NCBI GenBank assembly: GCA_021151525.1
Contig: JAGKXD010000062.1
Location: forward strand, 1-24,411
Direction: 5' to 3'
DNA: 24,411 nt
Source: Cellvibrionaceae bacterium
GTDB taxonomy: Bacteria > Pseudomonadota > Gammaproteobacteria > Pseudomonadales > Cellvibrionaceae
This document shows, piece by piece, positions 6,852 to 15,124 of this stretch. The number at the start of each line of letters is the position of its first letter. Positions within the stretch are counted from its first letter, which is position 1. A program made the translations under genes and the position numbers. Below the pieces are notes generated by a model. It was not told the origin of the DNA, did not search any database, and saw nothing but the letters and a program-made list of their open reading frames with translations.

Positions 6852-8687
6852 ATGCCATTTGAAAAAAACAAAGTCCTTATTCGCAACTCGCTTGTTTTGC
6901 TTACGCTTTCGGCGACGGTGTTGATTAACGGCTGCTCGAATAACAGCAATAAGAAAATTGCAGTTGAAAACGAAATGAGTGCAGTTGTTGCGGAACAAGC
7001 TGAGCGCAACAAAAAAGCTACGCCAGTTCCTGCAGAAGTTACTCAGGCGTTGTTAGATAACAACACTATTAAAACAGCGAGTGGGAAAAAATTTACCGAG
7101 CGTTTTGACGTGTCTGTTCGCAGCGTGCCAGCGCGTGATTTCTTCTTGGGATTGGTAAACGGTACCGGCATTAATATTGTTGTGCACCCCGATGTTACGG
7201 GCCACATTTCACTTGATTTAAAAAATGTCACTATCGATGATGTTTTACGTGTTACGCGCGATATTTATGGCTACGAATACAAACAAGATCGCGGTATTTA
7301 CACTGTATACGCCAACGCATTGCGAACTGAAGTATTCCGCATTAACTATTTGGATGTGCAACGTGTCGGTGTCTCGGATACCGCAGTATTGGTAGGGCGA
7401 GCGCAATCAAATGGTCAAAATGGAAACTCCAGCGGCAGCGGAAACTATGGTGGCGGTTCGAACAGCGGCGGTGGAGATACCGCTAATTTATTGGGCATGT
7501 TGGAATCTGCTGAAAAAAATAAAACGTCGAACAGTGGTGGTAATGGCGGTAGCGGTGGACAAGGCATTACACCGGGTTCACGCGTACAAACGTTGAATCA
7601 CACGGATTTTTGGTCGAGTTTACATAGCACTGTGGCATCTATCATCGGTGGTGAAAGTGAAAGTCGCTCGGTCACCATTTCTCCGCAAGCAGGTATGGTT
7701 GTTGTAAAAGCCTTGCCAAGTGAATTAAGTGCCGTGCGTGATTTCTTGGAGCGTTCAGAGTTAAGCGTGAAGCGTCAAGTAATTCTAGAGGCAAAAATTT
7801 TGGAGGTTCGTTTAAGCGAAGGTTTTGAGGCCGGCGTAAATTGGAGCGCGATTAGTGGGCAGCTTGCCTATTCACAAAATATTCTTGATGGCTACCCAAT
7901 CAATACTGATGGTAGTAATGCCCAAGTCGGGGAGCGTCGCAATCTCACATACAACTATCCTTATTATGATAAAGATGGTGTTTTACAAAATCTCGCAATT
8001 CCTGGCGGTGAAAAAATTGGCGGCACCTTCGCATCTCTGTTGAAAGTACAAGATATTTCAAAAGTATTGTCCTTGTTAGAAACCCAAGGCTCGGTGCAAG
8101 TATTATCTAGCCCGCGAGTGTCAACGGTGAATAACCAAAAAGCGGTTATTCGTGTTGGGTCAGATGAATATTTCGTTACTGGCATCTCGAATAATACAAC
8201 CTCAAATGCAACTTCAGTTTCTAGTACGCCTAATATTGAATTGTCGCCGTTCTTTAGCGGTATTGCGTTAGACGTAACCCCGCAAATTGCTGAAGACGGT
8301 GAAGTGGTGTTGCATATTCACCCGGTGGTAAGCGATGTGAAAGATCAACAAAAGAATTTCACCGTAGGCAATCAGGATTTTTCTTTACCTTTGGCACTGC
8401 GTGGAATTCGTGAATCAGACAGCATTGTTAAGGCCCAAAATGGTCAAGTGATTGTATTGGGGGGATTAATGCAGGATTCAAAGAATAATCTAGATGGCAA
8501 GCGCCCCGTGTTAGGTGATATTCCCTTGGTTAACAGTTTGTTTCGCACTAAGAGTAAAGCTAAATCCAAAACAGAATTGGTTATTTTGTTGCGCCCAATT
8601 GTGGTTGATAGCAACACCTGGCAAAACCAATTGGAACAGAGTGAAAAAAGAATTCAAGACATTGGTGACGAGTACAGAAAGCAATAA
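6852..8687 (+). CDS. mshL: MshL, outer-membrane secretin of the MSHA pilus
   Basis: This forms the gated outer-membrane channel for the pilus. From ATG 6852 it is 611 residues. The N-terminal hydrophobic stretch ends at a lipobox-like LINGC with Cys28 (Asn at -2 is unusual), so it is probably an outer-membrane lipoprotein secretin. An STN/N0-type domain (about 80-165, with GINIVVHPDVTGHISLDLKN) is followed by a Ser/Gly/Asn-rich linker (about 184-240), then the secretin domain with LEAKILEVRLSEGFEAGV, SSPRVSTVNNQKA, and the C-terminal VIVLGGLMQDSKN...PVLGDIPLVNSLFR and ELVILLRPIVV signatures. The frame is open from TTG 6831 and another ATG lies at 6846; GGAG at 6840-6843 is best spaced (8 nt) for 6852. 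It follows mshK by a short gap. Confidence 0.95.
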   Translation: MPFEKNKVLIRNSLVLLTLSATVLINGCSNNSNKKIAVENEMSAVVAEQAERNKKATPVPAEVTQALLDNNTIKTASGKKFTERFDVSVRSVPARDFFLGLVNGTGINIVVHPDVTGHISLDLKNVTIDDVLRVTRDIYGYEYKQDRGIYTVYANALRTEVFRINYLDVQRVGVSDTAVLVGRAQSNGQNGNSSGSGNYGGGSNSGGGDTANLLGMLESAEKNKTSNSGGNGGSGGQGITPGSRVQTLNHTDFWSSLHSTVASIIGGESESRSVTISPQAGMVVVKALPSELSAVRDFLERSELSVKRQVILEAKILEVRLSEGFEAGVNWSAISGQLAYSQNILDGYPINTDGSNAQVGERRNLTYNYPYYDKDGVLQNLAIPGGEKIGGTFASLLKVQDISKVLSLLETQGSVQVLSSPRVSTVNNQKAVIRVGSDEYFVTGISNNTTSNATSVSSTPNIELSPFFSGIALDVTPQIAEDGEVVLHIHPVVSDVKDQQKNFTVGNQDFSLPLALRGIRESDSIVKAQNGQVIVLGGLMQDSKNNLDGKRPVLGDIPLVNSLFRTKSKAKSKTELVILLRPIVVDSNTWQNQLEQSEKRIQDIGDEYRKQ

Positions 8688-8726
8688 TGAGTCTGACTTG
8701 CAGGTCAATGGCTAGTAGAGGTTTAT

Positions 8727-9647
8727 ATGTATCGCCAGCACTTTGGATTAGTGGAGCATCCGTTTTCGCTGACACCTGACACGCAATTTTTCTTTAACAG
8801 TCAGAGTCATCGCGAAGTGCTGAGTACGCTGTTGTTGGCGCTACGCCACAGTGAAGGGTTTATTAAAATTGTTGGCGAAGTCGGAACTGGCAAAACCCTG
8901 TTGAGTCGCAAGCTGCTCGCAAGCCTTGGCGATAATTTTCTCACCGCTTATATCCCCAATCCTTATTTAACGCCAGAAGAACTTAAATGGTTTTTGGCAG
9001 AAGAAATTGGCATAGCCTATTCTCCGAAAATGCCGTCCTACCAATTGCTGCGTGAAATTAACCGGCGTTTAGTTGAACTTGCCCAACAAAAAAAACAAGT
9101 TGTTTTAATTGTGGATGAAGCACAAGCCATGCCGCGCGAAACCATAGAAGCCTTGCGCTTGCTAACCAACTTGGAAACGGAAAAAAGTAAATTGTTGCAG
9201 GTTGTATTAATTGGTCAGCCTGAGTTGGATGATCTTTTGAATCGTCCTGATTTGCGTCAGCTTAAACAACGTATTGTTTTTTCCGAGTATCTGCATGGTA
9301 TTCCGCGCCGCAGTTTGCCTAACTATATTGCCTATCGCTTGAGCTCAGCGGGCTATCGTGGTGCTAATTTATTTTCGCATGCTGCACTGAGTTTGTTGTA
9401 TCGCGCATCAGGCGGAGTGCCGCGTTTAATCAACGTTATTTCGCATAAAGCCATGCTTGCCGCCTACGGTGAAAAAAGTGAGCGAGTAACGCGTAGCCAT
9501 ATGGCAAGAGCGATTGCAGATACTAAAGAGAGCCGCTCTATAGGCCGTATTCTTGCCAAGCGAAATATTTGGCTGTGGCCAAGTGTTGCGGTAGCTGCTG
9601 CGGCGAGCGCATTGATTTTGCCTAATTTGTTAGGTGTAAATCTATGA
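8727..9647 (+). CDS. mshM: MshM, ExeA-like AAA ATPase of the MSHA system
   Basis: A 306-residue protein opening MYRQHFGLVEHPFSLTPD, the start of MshM/ExeA proteins. The Walker A motif is GEVGTGKT (50-57) and Walker B is VVLIVDEAQ (125-133); RQLKQRIVFSEYL carries the sensor/arginine region. ExeA-type ATPases act with a peptidoglycan-binding partner to place the secretin. A hydrophobic segment near 284-303 suggests a C-terminal membrane anchor. ATG 8727 has AGAGG at 8717-8721. It begins 39 nt after mshL, and its TGA overlaps the mshN start as ATGA. Confidence 0.93.
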   Translation: MYRQHFGLVEHPFSLTPDTQFFFNSQSHREVLSTLLLALRHSEGFIKIVGEVGTGKTLLSRKLLASLGDNFLTAYIPNPYLTPEELKWFLAEEIGIAYSPKMPSYQLLREINRRLVELAQQKKQVVLIVDEAQAMPRETIEALRLLTNLETEKSKLLQVVLIGQPELDDLLNRPDLRQLKQRIVFSEYLHGIPRRSLPNYIAYRLSSAGYRGANLFSHAALSLLYRASGGVPRLINVISHKAMLAAYGEKSERVTRSHMARAIADTKESRSIGRILAKRNIWLWPSVAVAAAASALILPNLLGVNL

Positions 9648-11017
9648 GTTTGCTCAATGATATGTTGCGCGACCTTTCACAACATAAGCGAGTGGCTGAT
9701 GGTGTTGAAGGCTATGACGATGAGCTGCTTAAGGCATCATCTATCACGCAAAAAGAATCACAGTCGTGGTTGCCTTTGGTAATTCTCTTTGTTGCTATTT
9801 TTGTAGCGGTGATTGGTGTTAATCATTTTTGGCATAAACTATTTAATAAGGGCGTAGCACATGACCCTTTGCAAAATATTGTAAGTACAAAAGCATCTGC
9901 GATTATTGCGCCAATTCCTGTACCAAAAGCGGCTAAGGGCGTTACTGAGCCAAATTTTTCTAAAGAAACTTCCCCGCCAGGCGTTGAATTACCAAAAGAA
10001 ACTGGTGCAGCGGCAGAGTTGCAGAGTCATATTGATGATTTGTTGTTGCAGGCTGATCGCGCTATAGGAATGGATCGTTTAACTGCACCAATTGAAGATA
10101 ACGCTTATAGCTACTACCAAAAAATTCTCGGCATGAGCCCTGGCAACAATGAGGCGAAAGAAGGCTTGGATAAAATTGCCAACCGTTATTTGTTAAAAGC
10201 CCAAGAACAAATGAAACTTGGCAACTCATCGCAAGCTGAAGCCTTAATTCAGCGCGCACGCTTTGTTTCTGAGCGGTATGTGCAAGCGCATGAAGTTGCG
10301 GTGAATGAAACTGAAACTTCAATTGCTGCAGAATCGAATAAGTCCGTTGCTGAGTCACAAGAAGAGAAGCAATCAGTATCTGCATCTACTGAAACGATTA
10401 AGCCTTTTCCTGTGGCGGAGGCTTCGGTGATATCAGTTGCGCCCAATGCAACCTGGAAAGATGAACAAATGGCGCGTCACGCGCAAGAATTGATTCAGCA
10501 AGCGAAACAAACGGAAGCGCTGGCACAGTTAAAAGGTTTTATTGTTACTGCGCAAAAGCCGGCGCAATCTGCCGCACTTTTGGCTGAAATTTACTTGCAG
10601 CAAGGTAATACGCAAGCGGCAAATCTGGTTGTTGAAAATGCTAGCTATTTGGCCGAAGACACAAAAGCAAAATTGAAAGCGCAAATACTTAGTGCCAATG
10701 GTGACGACACACAAGCCATTGGCGTGCTCGAAAAAAGTTTGACCACTGCTGAAAATAATGAAGCCTACAGATCACTTCTGGCGAGCCTTTACCATAAAAC
10801 GGCTAACTATCAGCAATCTATTATTAGTTACCAGCGTTTGATAAATAGTTTTGGCGAAAAACCAGCTTATTGGTTGGGCTTGGCGCTAGCCTATGATGGT
10901 TTGTCACAGCACAAAAATGCGCTGCAAGCTTACCAGCGTCTGCGGGAATATCCGCAGTTGCAGGAGCAAGTAAAACAATATACAGATCAACGAATTGCTG
11001 CATTGCGCAGTGAGTGA
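9644..11017 (+). CDS. mshN: MshN, TPR-containing MSHA biogenesis protein
   Basis: A 457-residue protein. The N-terminus MSLLNDMLRDLSQHK is the family signature. One membrane helix (about 42-62, WLPLVILFVAIFVAVIGVNH) is followed by a Pro/Ala-rich periplasmic spacer and tetratricopeptide-like helical repeats (about 125-215 and 270-455; for example ALLAEIYLQQGNTQAANLVV and YWLGLALAYDGLSQHKNALQAYQRL). It likely scaffolds the assembly machine in the periplasm together with MshM. ATG 9644 overlaps the mshM stop (ATGA). The region around 210-265, between TPR blocks, is Glu/Ser/Val-rich low-complexity sequence. Confidence 0.9.
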   Translation: MSLLNDMLRDLSQHKRVADGVEGYDDELLKASSITQKESQSWLPLVILFVAIFVAVIGVNHFWHKLFNKGVAHDPLQNIVSTKASAIIAPIPVPKAAKGVTEPNFSKETSPPGVELPKETGAAAELQSHIDDLLLQADRAIGMDRLTAPIEDNAYSYYQKILGMSPGNNEAKEGLDKIANRYLLKAQEQMKLGNSSQAEALIQRARFVSERYVQAHEVAVNETETSIAAESNKSVAESQEEKQSVSASTETIKPFPVAEASVISVAPNATWKDEQMARHAQELIQQAKQTEALAQLKGFIVTAQKPAQSAALLAEIYLQQGNTQAANLVVENASYLAEDTKAKLKAQILSANGDDTQAIGVLEKSLTTAENNEAYRSLLASLYHKTANYQQSIISYQRLINSFGEKPAYWLGLALAYDGLSQHKNALQAYQRLREYPQLQEQVKQYTDQRIAALRSE

Positions 11018-11024
11018 GATAAAC

Positions 11025-12746
11025 ATGTTTAGTTCATCAGCACCAAAACGTATTCGTATCGGCGATTTGCTGGTCGAGAAAAATATGATTACCGAAGCCC
11101 AGCTGGCGCATGCATTGCAAGAGCAAAAGCTGAGTGGCCGAAAATTAGGTAATCAATTAGTTGAGCTTGGTTATGTTGATGAAAATGAATTGCTCAATTT
11201 GTTGTCTACCCAATTGCAAATTCCATTTGTGCAATTAAAGCAATTTCGTTTTGATAAAGAATTGGTACAAACGCTGCCTGAAACCAGCGCGCGCCGTTAC
11301 CGTGTTATGGTGTTGCGTGAAGACTTTGACGGTTTGTTGTTGGGCATGGCCGACCCAACAGATATTTTTTGTTTAGATGAGTTGCAACGCATCCTGCAAA
11401 AAAATTTAAAGCCTGCAGTAGTGCGTGAATCTGAGCTACTGGATATTCTTGATATCGCTTACAGTCATGCAAGTGAAATTGCATCGCTTGCTGGTGAGTT
11501 GGATGAAGAGTTACAAGAGTCTGCCGTAGATCTTGATAGCTTTATTGCAGATTCTATAGACAGCGATGCGCCTGTTGTTAAATTGCTACAAAAAATATTT
11601 GAAGAAGCCTTAACCAACAAAGCATCGGATATTCATATCGAGCCCGATGAAAAAGTATTACGCATTCGCAATCGTATTGATGGTGAGTTAATTGAGCAGG
11701 TGATGAATGAGAAGCGTATTGCATCAGCCTTGGTTGTGCGTATTAAATTAATGGCGAGTTTGGATATTTCTGAAAAGCGTTTGCCGCAAGATGGGCGTTT
11801 TAATTTAAAAGTTAAACATCACAACATTGATGTTCGTCTTTCTACTATGCCTGTGCAGTTTGGTGAATCAGTAGTGATGCGTTTGCTCGATCATACCGAT
11901 GGCGTGCGCAGTTTGGATAATGTGGGTATGCCAACCAATTTGGTGTCGCGCTTCCGCAAAATTATTACTCGCCCACACGGTTTAGTCTTGGTGACGGGGC
12001 CTACGGGTAGCGGTAAAACCACTACGCTTTACGGTGCGCTTTCTGAATTAAATAAACCGCAGAAAAAAATTATTACGGTTGAAGACCCGGTTGAATATCG
12101 CTTGCCGCGCATTAGCCAAGTGCAATTGCACGAAAAAATAGGTTTGACATTTAGCAGTGTGTTGCGCGCAACCTTGCGTCAAGATCCGGATATTTTGTTA
12201 GTAGGTGAGATTCGTGATGCGGAGTCTGCAGAAATTGCATTGCGTGCATCTATGACAGGCCACATGGTGTTATCAACCCTTCACACTAACGATGCTATTA
12301 GTTCAGCGCTGCGTTTATTGGATATTGGTGTAGATGGTTATTTGGTGGCAACCGCTTTGAAGGCTGTCGTTGCGCAGCGTTTGGTGCGCCGTATTTGTTC
12401 CAGCTGCATTCAAAACCACACGCCCGACGCCAACGAATTGCAATTGTTGGCGACTATTTCTAAAACAAAAGATTTTAGTTCGGTCGTGTTTAAAGCTGGC
12501 ACAGGTTGTCCGCATTGTAATAATACTGGCTATCGTGGCCGTATTGGTGTTTTCGAAATGCTTGAGCTGGATGCAACTATGGCTGAAGCTTTGCGCAAAT
12601 CCGACATTAATGGATTTGCAAAAGCGGCAAGCTCAAGTCCTAATTTTAAAACCTTGAGTGAAGCGGCGCTGGAGTATGCAGAGCAGGGTATAACAACGCT
12701 AGATGAAGTTATGAATATAACTGCGCAAATTGAAGAGCTAACATAA
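11025..12746 (+). CDS. mshE: MshE, MSHA pilus extension ATPase with MshEN c-di-GMP-binding domain
   Basis: This hexameric cytoplasmic ATPase drives pilus polymerisation. From ATG 11025 it is 573 residues. An upstream TTG would add ten codons inside mshN, but MFSSSAPKRIRIGDLL matches family starts. N-terminal tandem MshEN motifs occur at about 9-32 (RIGDLLVEKNMITEAQLAHA then LQEQ) and about 38-65 (KLGNQLVELGYVDENELLNL region); in Vibrio MshE these bind c-di-GMP. The ATPase core has Walker A GPTGSGKT (325-332), the Asp box around ITVEDPVEYRLP, Walker B ILLVGEIRD (about 389-397), the His box STLHTNDA, and a zinc-binding tetracysteine set C458, C461, C495, C498. Motif I has Ile for Leu and Asn for Gly relative to the usual RLGxx(L)xxG pattern. 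It starts 7 nt after mshN. Confidence 0.96.
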   Translation: MFSSSAPKRIRIGDLLVEKNMITEAQLAHALQEQKLSGRKLGNQLVELGYVDENELLNLLSTQLQIPFVQLKQFRFDKELVQTLPETSARRYRVMVLREDFDGLLLGMADPTDIFCLDELQRILQKNLKPAVVRESELLDILDIAYSHASEIASLAGELDEELQESAVDLDSFIADSIDSDAPVVKLLQKIFEEALTNKASDIHIEPDEKVLRIRNRIDGELIEQVMNEKRIASALVVRIKLMASLDISEKRLPQDGRFNLKVKHHNIDVRLSTMPVQFGESVVMRLLDHTDGVRSLDNVGMPTNLVSRFRKIITRPHGLVLVTGPTGSGKTTTLYGALSELNKPQKKIITVEDPVEYRLPRISQVQLHEKIGLTFSSVLRATLRQDPDILLVGEIRDAESAEIALRASMTGHMVLSTLHTNDAISSALRLLDIGVDGYLVATALKAVVAQRLVRRICSSCIQNHTPDANELQLLATISKTKDFSSVVFKAGTGCPHCNNTGYRGRIGVFEMLELDATMAEALRKSDINGFAKAASSSPNFKTLSEAALEYAEQGITTLDEVMNITAQIEELT

Positions 12747-12747
12747 G

Positions 12748-13971
12748 ATGGCAATTTATCTTTTTAAAGGCCGCAACGCTGACGGTAGGCTCATTAACGG
12801 TCAGGTAGAAGCTGCTAATACAGATTTGGCTGCCGGCCAGCTTCTTGGGCGCGGTATTACCCCTGTGTCGATGGAAGAGCAATTAGTTCAGTTGAGTTTG
12901 CGTGAAAAGTTTGAACGCGCAACGAATTTAGGCAAGGTTGAGCCGGTTGAATTAATTATGTTTTGCCGCCAAATGTTTACCATTTCAAAATCAGGTATTC
13001 CATTGGTGAAAGGTTTGCGCGGCTTGGCAGCATCATTGCGTAATTATACGTTTCAACGCGCATTGGAGGATATTGTTGAGCGTTTGGAAACCGGCGTTGA
13101 GTTGTCTACTGCAATGCGTTTTCACCCGAAAATATTTAATAATTTATTTGTCAGTATGGTGAGTGTGGGTGAAAACTCAGGGCGTTTAGATTTAATTTTT
13201 AAACAGCTAAGCGAATATATGGAGCGCGATTTAACAACATCCAAAAGCATTAAAACGGCATTGCGTTATCCTACTTTTGTGCTGGTCGCCATTAGCATTG
13301 CAATGGCTATTATCAATATTAAAGTGATTCCTGCGTTTGCGGGGATGTTTGCCAGCTTTGGTGCCGAGTTGCCTTTGCCTACCCGAATTCTAATGGGGAT
13401 TTCCGAATTTTTCGTCGCCTATTGGGTGTATATGTTAATTGCAATAATCGGTTCAATAGCGTGGTTTATGCATTACACAAAATCACCAGATGGCAGTCGC
13501 TGGTGGGGCAAAAAAAAATTAGGCTTGATTGTGGTGGGCGATATTATTGAGCGTGCATCGCTCGCGCGTTATGCGCGCTCTTTTGGATTAATGTTAAATG
13601 CAGGCTTACCTATTTCAAATGCCTTAGAGTTGTGTGCACGTGCTATCGATAATAACTATCTGGGAGACAAAATTCGCGGTATACGTGCGGGTATTGAGCG
13701 CGGTGAAGGCTTGTATCAAACACATTTAGTCAGTGGCATGTTTACGCCTTTGGTGTTGCAAATGATTTCAGTGGGTGAGGAGAGTGGGCAGGTAGATACT
13801 CTGCTTGCTGAAGTTGCTGAGTTTTATGAGCGCGAAGTAGAGTACGATACCAAGTTGTTAGGTGATCGTATCGAACCCATTATGATTGTGATTATGGCTG
13901 GCTTTGTCACTGTTTTAGCTTTGGGGATTTTCTTACCAATGTGGGATATGTACTCCATTCAAAAACATTAA
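12748..13971 (+). CDS. mshG: MshG, inner-membrane platform protein (GspF/PilC family)
   Basis: A 407-residue polytopic protein. Two T2SSF repeats (about 70-193 and 272-395) each carry the glycine/arginine-rich cytoplasmic helix bundle (FCRQMFTISKSGIPLVKGLR and YARSFGLMLNAGLPISNALE) and the MVSVGENSG / MISVGEESG signature. Membrane segments lie near 170-195, 220-240 and 376-400. It interacts with the MshE hexamer, which rotates it to add pilins. ATG 12748 is one base after the mshE TAA, so the pair should be tightly co-expressed. Confidence 0.95.
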   Translation: MAIYLFKGRNADGRLINGQVEAANTDLAAGQLLGRGITPVSMEEQLVQLSLREKFERATNLGKVEPVELIMFCRQMFTISKSGIPLVKGLRGLAASLRNYTFQRALEDIVERLETGVELSTAMRFHPKIFNNLFVSMVSVGENSGRLDLIFKQLSEYMERDLTTSKSIKTALRYPTFVLVAISIAMAIINIKVIPAFAGMFASFGAELPLPTRILMGISEFFVAYWVYMLIAIIGSIAWFMHYTKSPDGSRWWGKKKLGLIVVGDIIERASLARYARSFGLMLNAGLPISNALELCARAIDNNYLGDKIRGIRAGIERGEGLYQTHLVSGMFTPLVLQMISVGEESGQVDTLLAEVAEFYEREVEYDTKLLGDRIEPIMIVIMAGFVTVLALGIFLPMWDMYSIQKH

Positions 13972-13988
13972 CGGGAATTTTAATTGCC

Positions 13989-14507
13989 ATGAAAAAAAGT
14001 TTGGGCTTTAGTAGCTTTGAATTTTATTTTGTGGTGTCTGTCATAGGTTTAATTTTAATTGTGGGGATTCAGCGCTATTTTCGTTTAGCAGAGGAAACGC
14101 AGCGATTAAGTTTTGAGATTCTTGCCAATAATTTCAGTTCAGTTGTTTATACTCATCGTGCTCGCTGGTTAATGGCACAACAATCTTCTGAAAAGACAGA
14201 TCAATTAAAAATTGACGATAGAATCGTACAATTTTCTTCAGAAGGTTGGCCGGTTGCTGTTGATGGAGTTAGCCAACAAATCAATATTCCCGCTTGCTTG
14301 AGTTTGTGGAATAGTTTTTTACAGCCCCCACCGCTAATTTCGTTTACTAATGGTGAGCCTTATGGGGCGCACCAATATCATTTGAGTGTGACGGTTGACG
14401 GTAAGTGCAGATTTGAATCAGTGAATCCTAAAGGATTCTATTTTGAATATTCCCCCTCATCTGGACAAGTTAAGACCTTCACCCTTCCTATTGCGAAAAA
14501 TAGTTAG
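13989..14507 (+). CDS. mshF: MshF, MSHA biogenesis protein
   Basis: A 172-residue protein with one N-terminal membrane helix (about 13-31, FVVSVIGLILIVGIQ) right after MKKSLGFSSFEFY, then a helical stretch (RLAEETQRLSFEILANNFSS) and a beta-rich C-terminal half containing NIPACLSLWNSF. The layout resembles a non-cleaved pilin-like scaffold; there is no clear Gly/Phe-Thr-Leu prepilin site. Identification as MshF rests on position between mshG and the pilin genes plus the general architecture. ATG 13989 is preferred over an open extension to 13941 that would overlap mshG by 31 nt; the GGGA at 13973-13976 is a little far (12 nt). It is the last gene before the 189-nt mshF-mshA gap. Confidence 0.8.
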   Translation: MKKSLGFSSFEFYFVVSVIGLILIVGIQRYFRLAEETQRLSFEILANNFSSVVYTHRARWLMAQQSSEKTDQLKIDDRIVQFSSEGWPVAVDGVSQQINIPACLSLWNSFLQPPPLISFTNGEPYGAHQYHLSVTVDGKCRFESVNPKGFYFEYSPSSGQVKTFTLPIAKNS

Positions 14508-14553
14508 CAATTTGCTTTTAATAACTGGCAAGTTCCGACTATTGAACTATATT

Positions 14554-14568
14554 TTGCTTATCAAGCAA
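14554..14568. promoter_or_regulatory. Perfect palindrome in the mshF-mshA gap
   Basis: TTGCTT (14554-14559), ATC spacer, AAGCAA (14563-14568). It lies 129 nt before the mshA start in AT-rich sequence and has neither a GC-rich stem nor a following T-run, so an operator-like site is more plausible than a terminator. No regulator family can be named from it. Confidence 0.35.
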
Positions 14569-14608
14569 TTATTCACATATATGTCTTGACGAGACAGGGA
14601 AGAGCTAG

Positions 14609-14624
14609 TGGCCTTGCTCTTGTT
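14609..14624 (+). promoter_or_regulatory. Possible sigma-54-type promoter for mshA
   Basis: TGGC at 14609-14612 and TTGT at 14620-14623 keep the -24 GG and the -12 T-T-G at the spacing of sigma-54 promoters (TGGCACG-N4-TTGC). The match is partial: ACG is CTT and the final C of TTGC is T. Transcription would begin near 14634, leaving a leader of about 63 nt before mshA. No convincing sigma-70 promoter was found in this gap. Confidence 0.3.
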
Positions 14625-14696
14625 TTGATGTTTCGAATTAGGATTTTGTCGTTTTTTATTATTGACCGCACAACACACCTTGTTTGGAGTCCTGCT

Positions 14697-15092
14697 ATGA
14701 AAACTCAACAATCTGGTTTCACACTGATTGAACTTATTGCTGTAATTGTGATTTTAGGTATTTTGGCTGCTACCGCATTGCCAAAATTTGTGGATATGTC
14801 TGGTGCCGCTGAGCAGGCTGCAGTGGATGGCGTTGCGGGTAGCCTGAGTAGTGGTGCAGCCATGAACTATGCGAATGCGGTTGCTCTGAGCTCTGGTATT
14901 GTGACCGGTACTGCCAAAGTCGTTGTTGCTAAATGCAGTGACACCCCCGGAGTTTTACAAGGTGGTTTGCCTTCCGGTTATAGCGTAACGGGTACTGATA
15001 CTGCGGTGGCAGCTTTGGGTACTCCTGCAAGTTGTACTCTCACTGGTAAGGGTTCTAAAACATCTACATTCCAAACTATTGGCGTGCCCTAA
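14697..15092 (+). CDS. mshA: MshA, major MSHA-type prepilin
   Basis: A type IVa-like prepilin of 131 residues. A 7-residue leader MKTQQSG precedes the cleavage/methylation site before Phe8. The mature N-terminus is FTLIELIAVIVILGILAATA with Glu at mature position 5, and an MshA-like block PKFVDMSGAAEQAAVDGVAG follows. The globular part is small and Ala/Gly/Ser/Thr-rich, with two cysteines (C80 and C113) that can form the pilin disulfide. It is shorter than Vibrio MshA as I recall it. ATG 14697 has GGAG at 14686-14689 with 7-nt spacing, the best ribosome site in the pilin cluster. The open frame extends 37 codons upstream but those lack SD and family sense. The only following terminator lies inside mshC. 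Confidence 0.9.
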   Translation: MKTQQSGFTLIELIAVIVILGILAATALPKFVDMSGAAEQAAVDGVAGSLSSGAAMNYANAVALSSGIVTGTAKVVVAKCSDTPGVLQGGLPSGYSVTGTDTAVAALGTPASCTLTGKGSKTSTFQTIGVP

Positions 15093-15124
15093 GGTTTGTT
15101 TAGTTAAATTTGTGTGATGTTTGT

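Noticed and set aside
8688..8726. TGAC/GTCA hairpin in the mshL-mshM gap
   Set aside because: A four-bp stem without T-tract; not enough for a regulatory call.
10995..11024. Upstream TTG start of mshE
   Set aside because: It lies inside mshN; the ATG at 11025 gives the family N-terminus.
14586..14696. Upstream extension of mshA by 37 codons
   Set aside because: The extension has no ribosome site and would bury the 7-residue prepilin leader; ATG 14697 with GGAG is clearly better.
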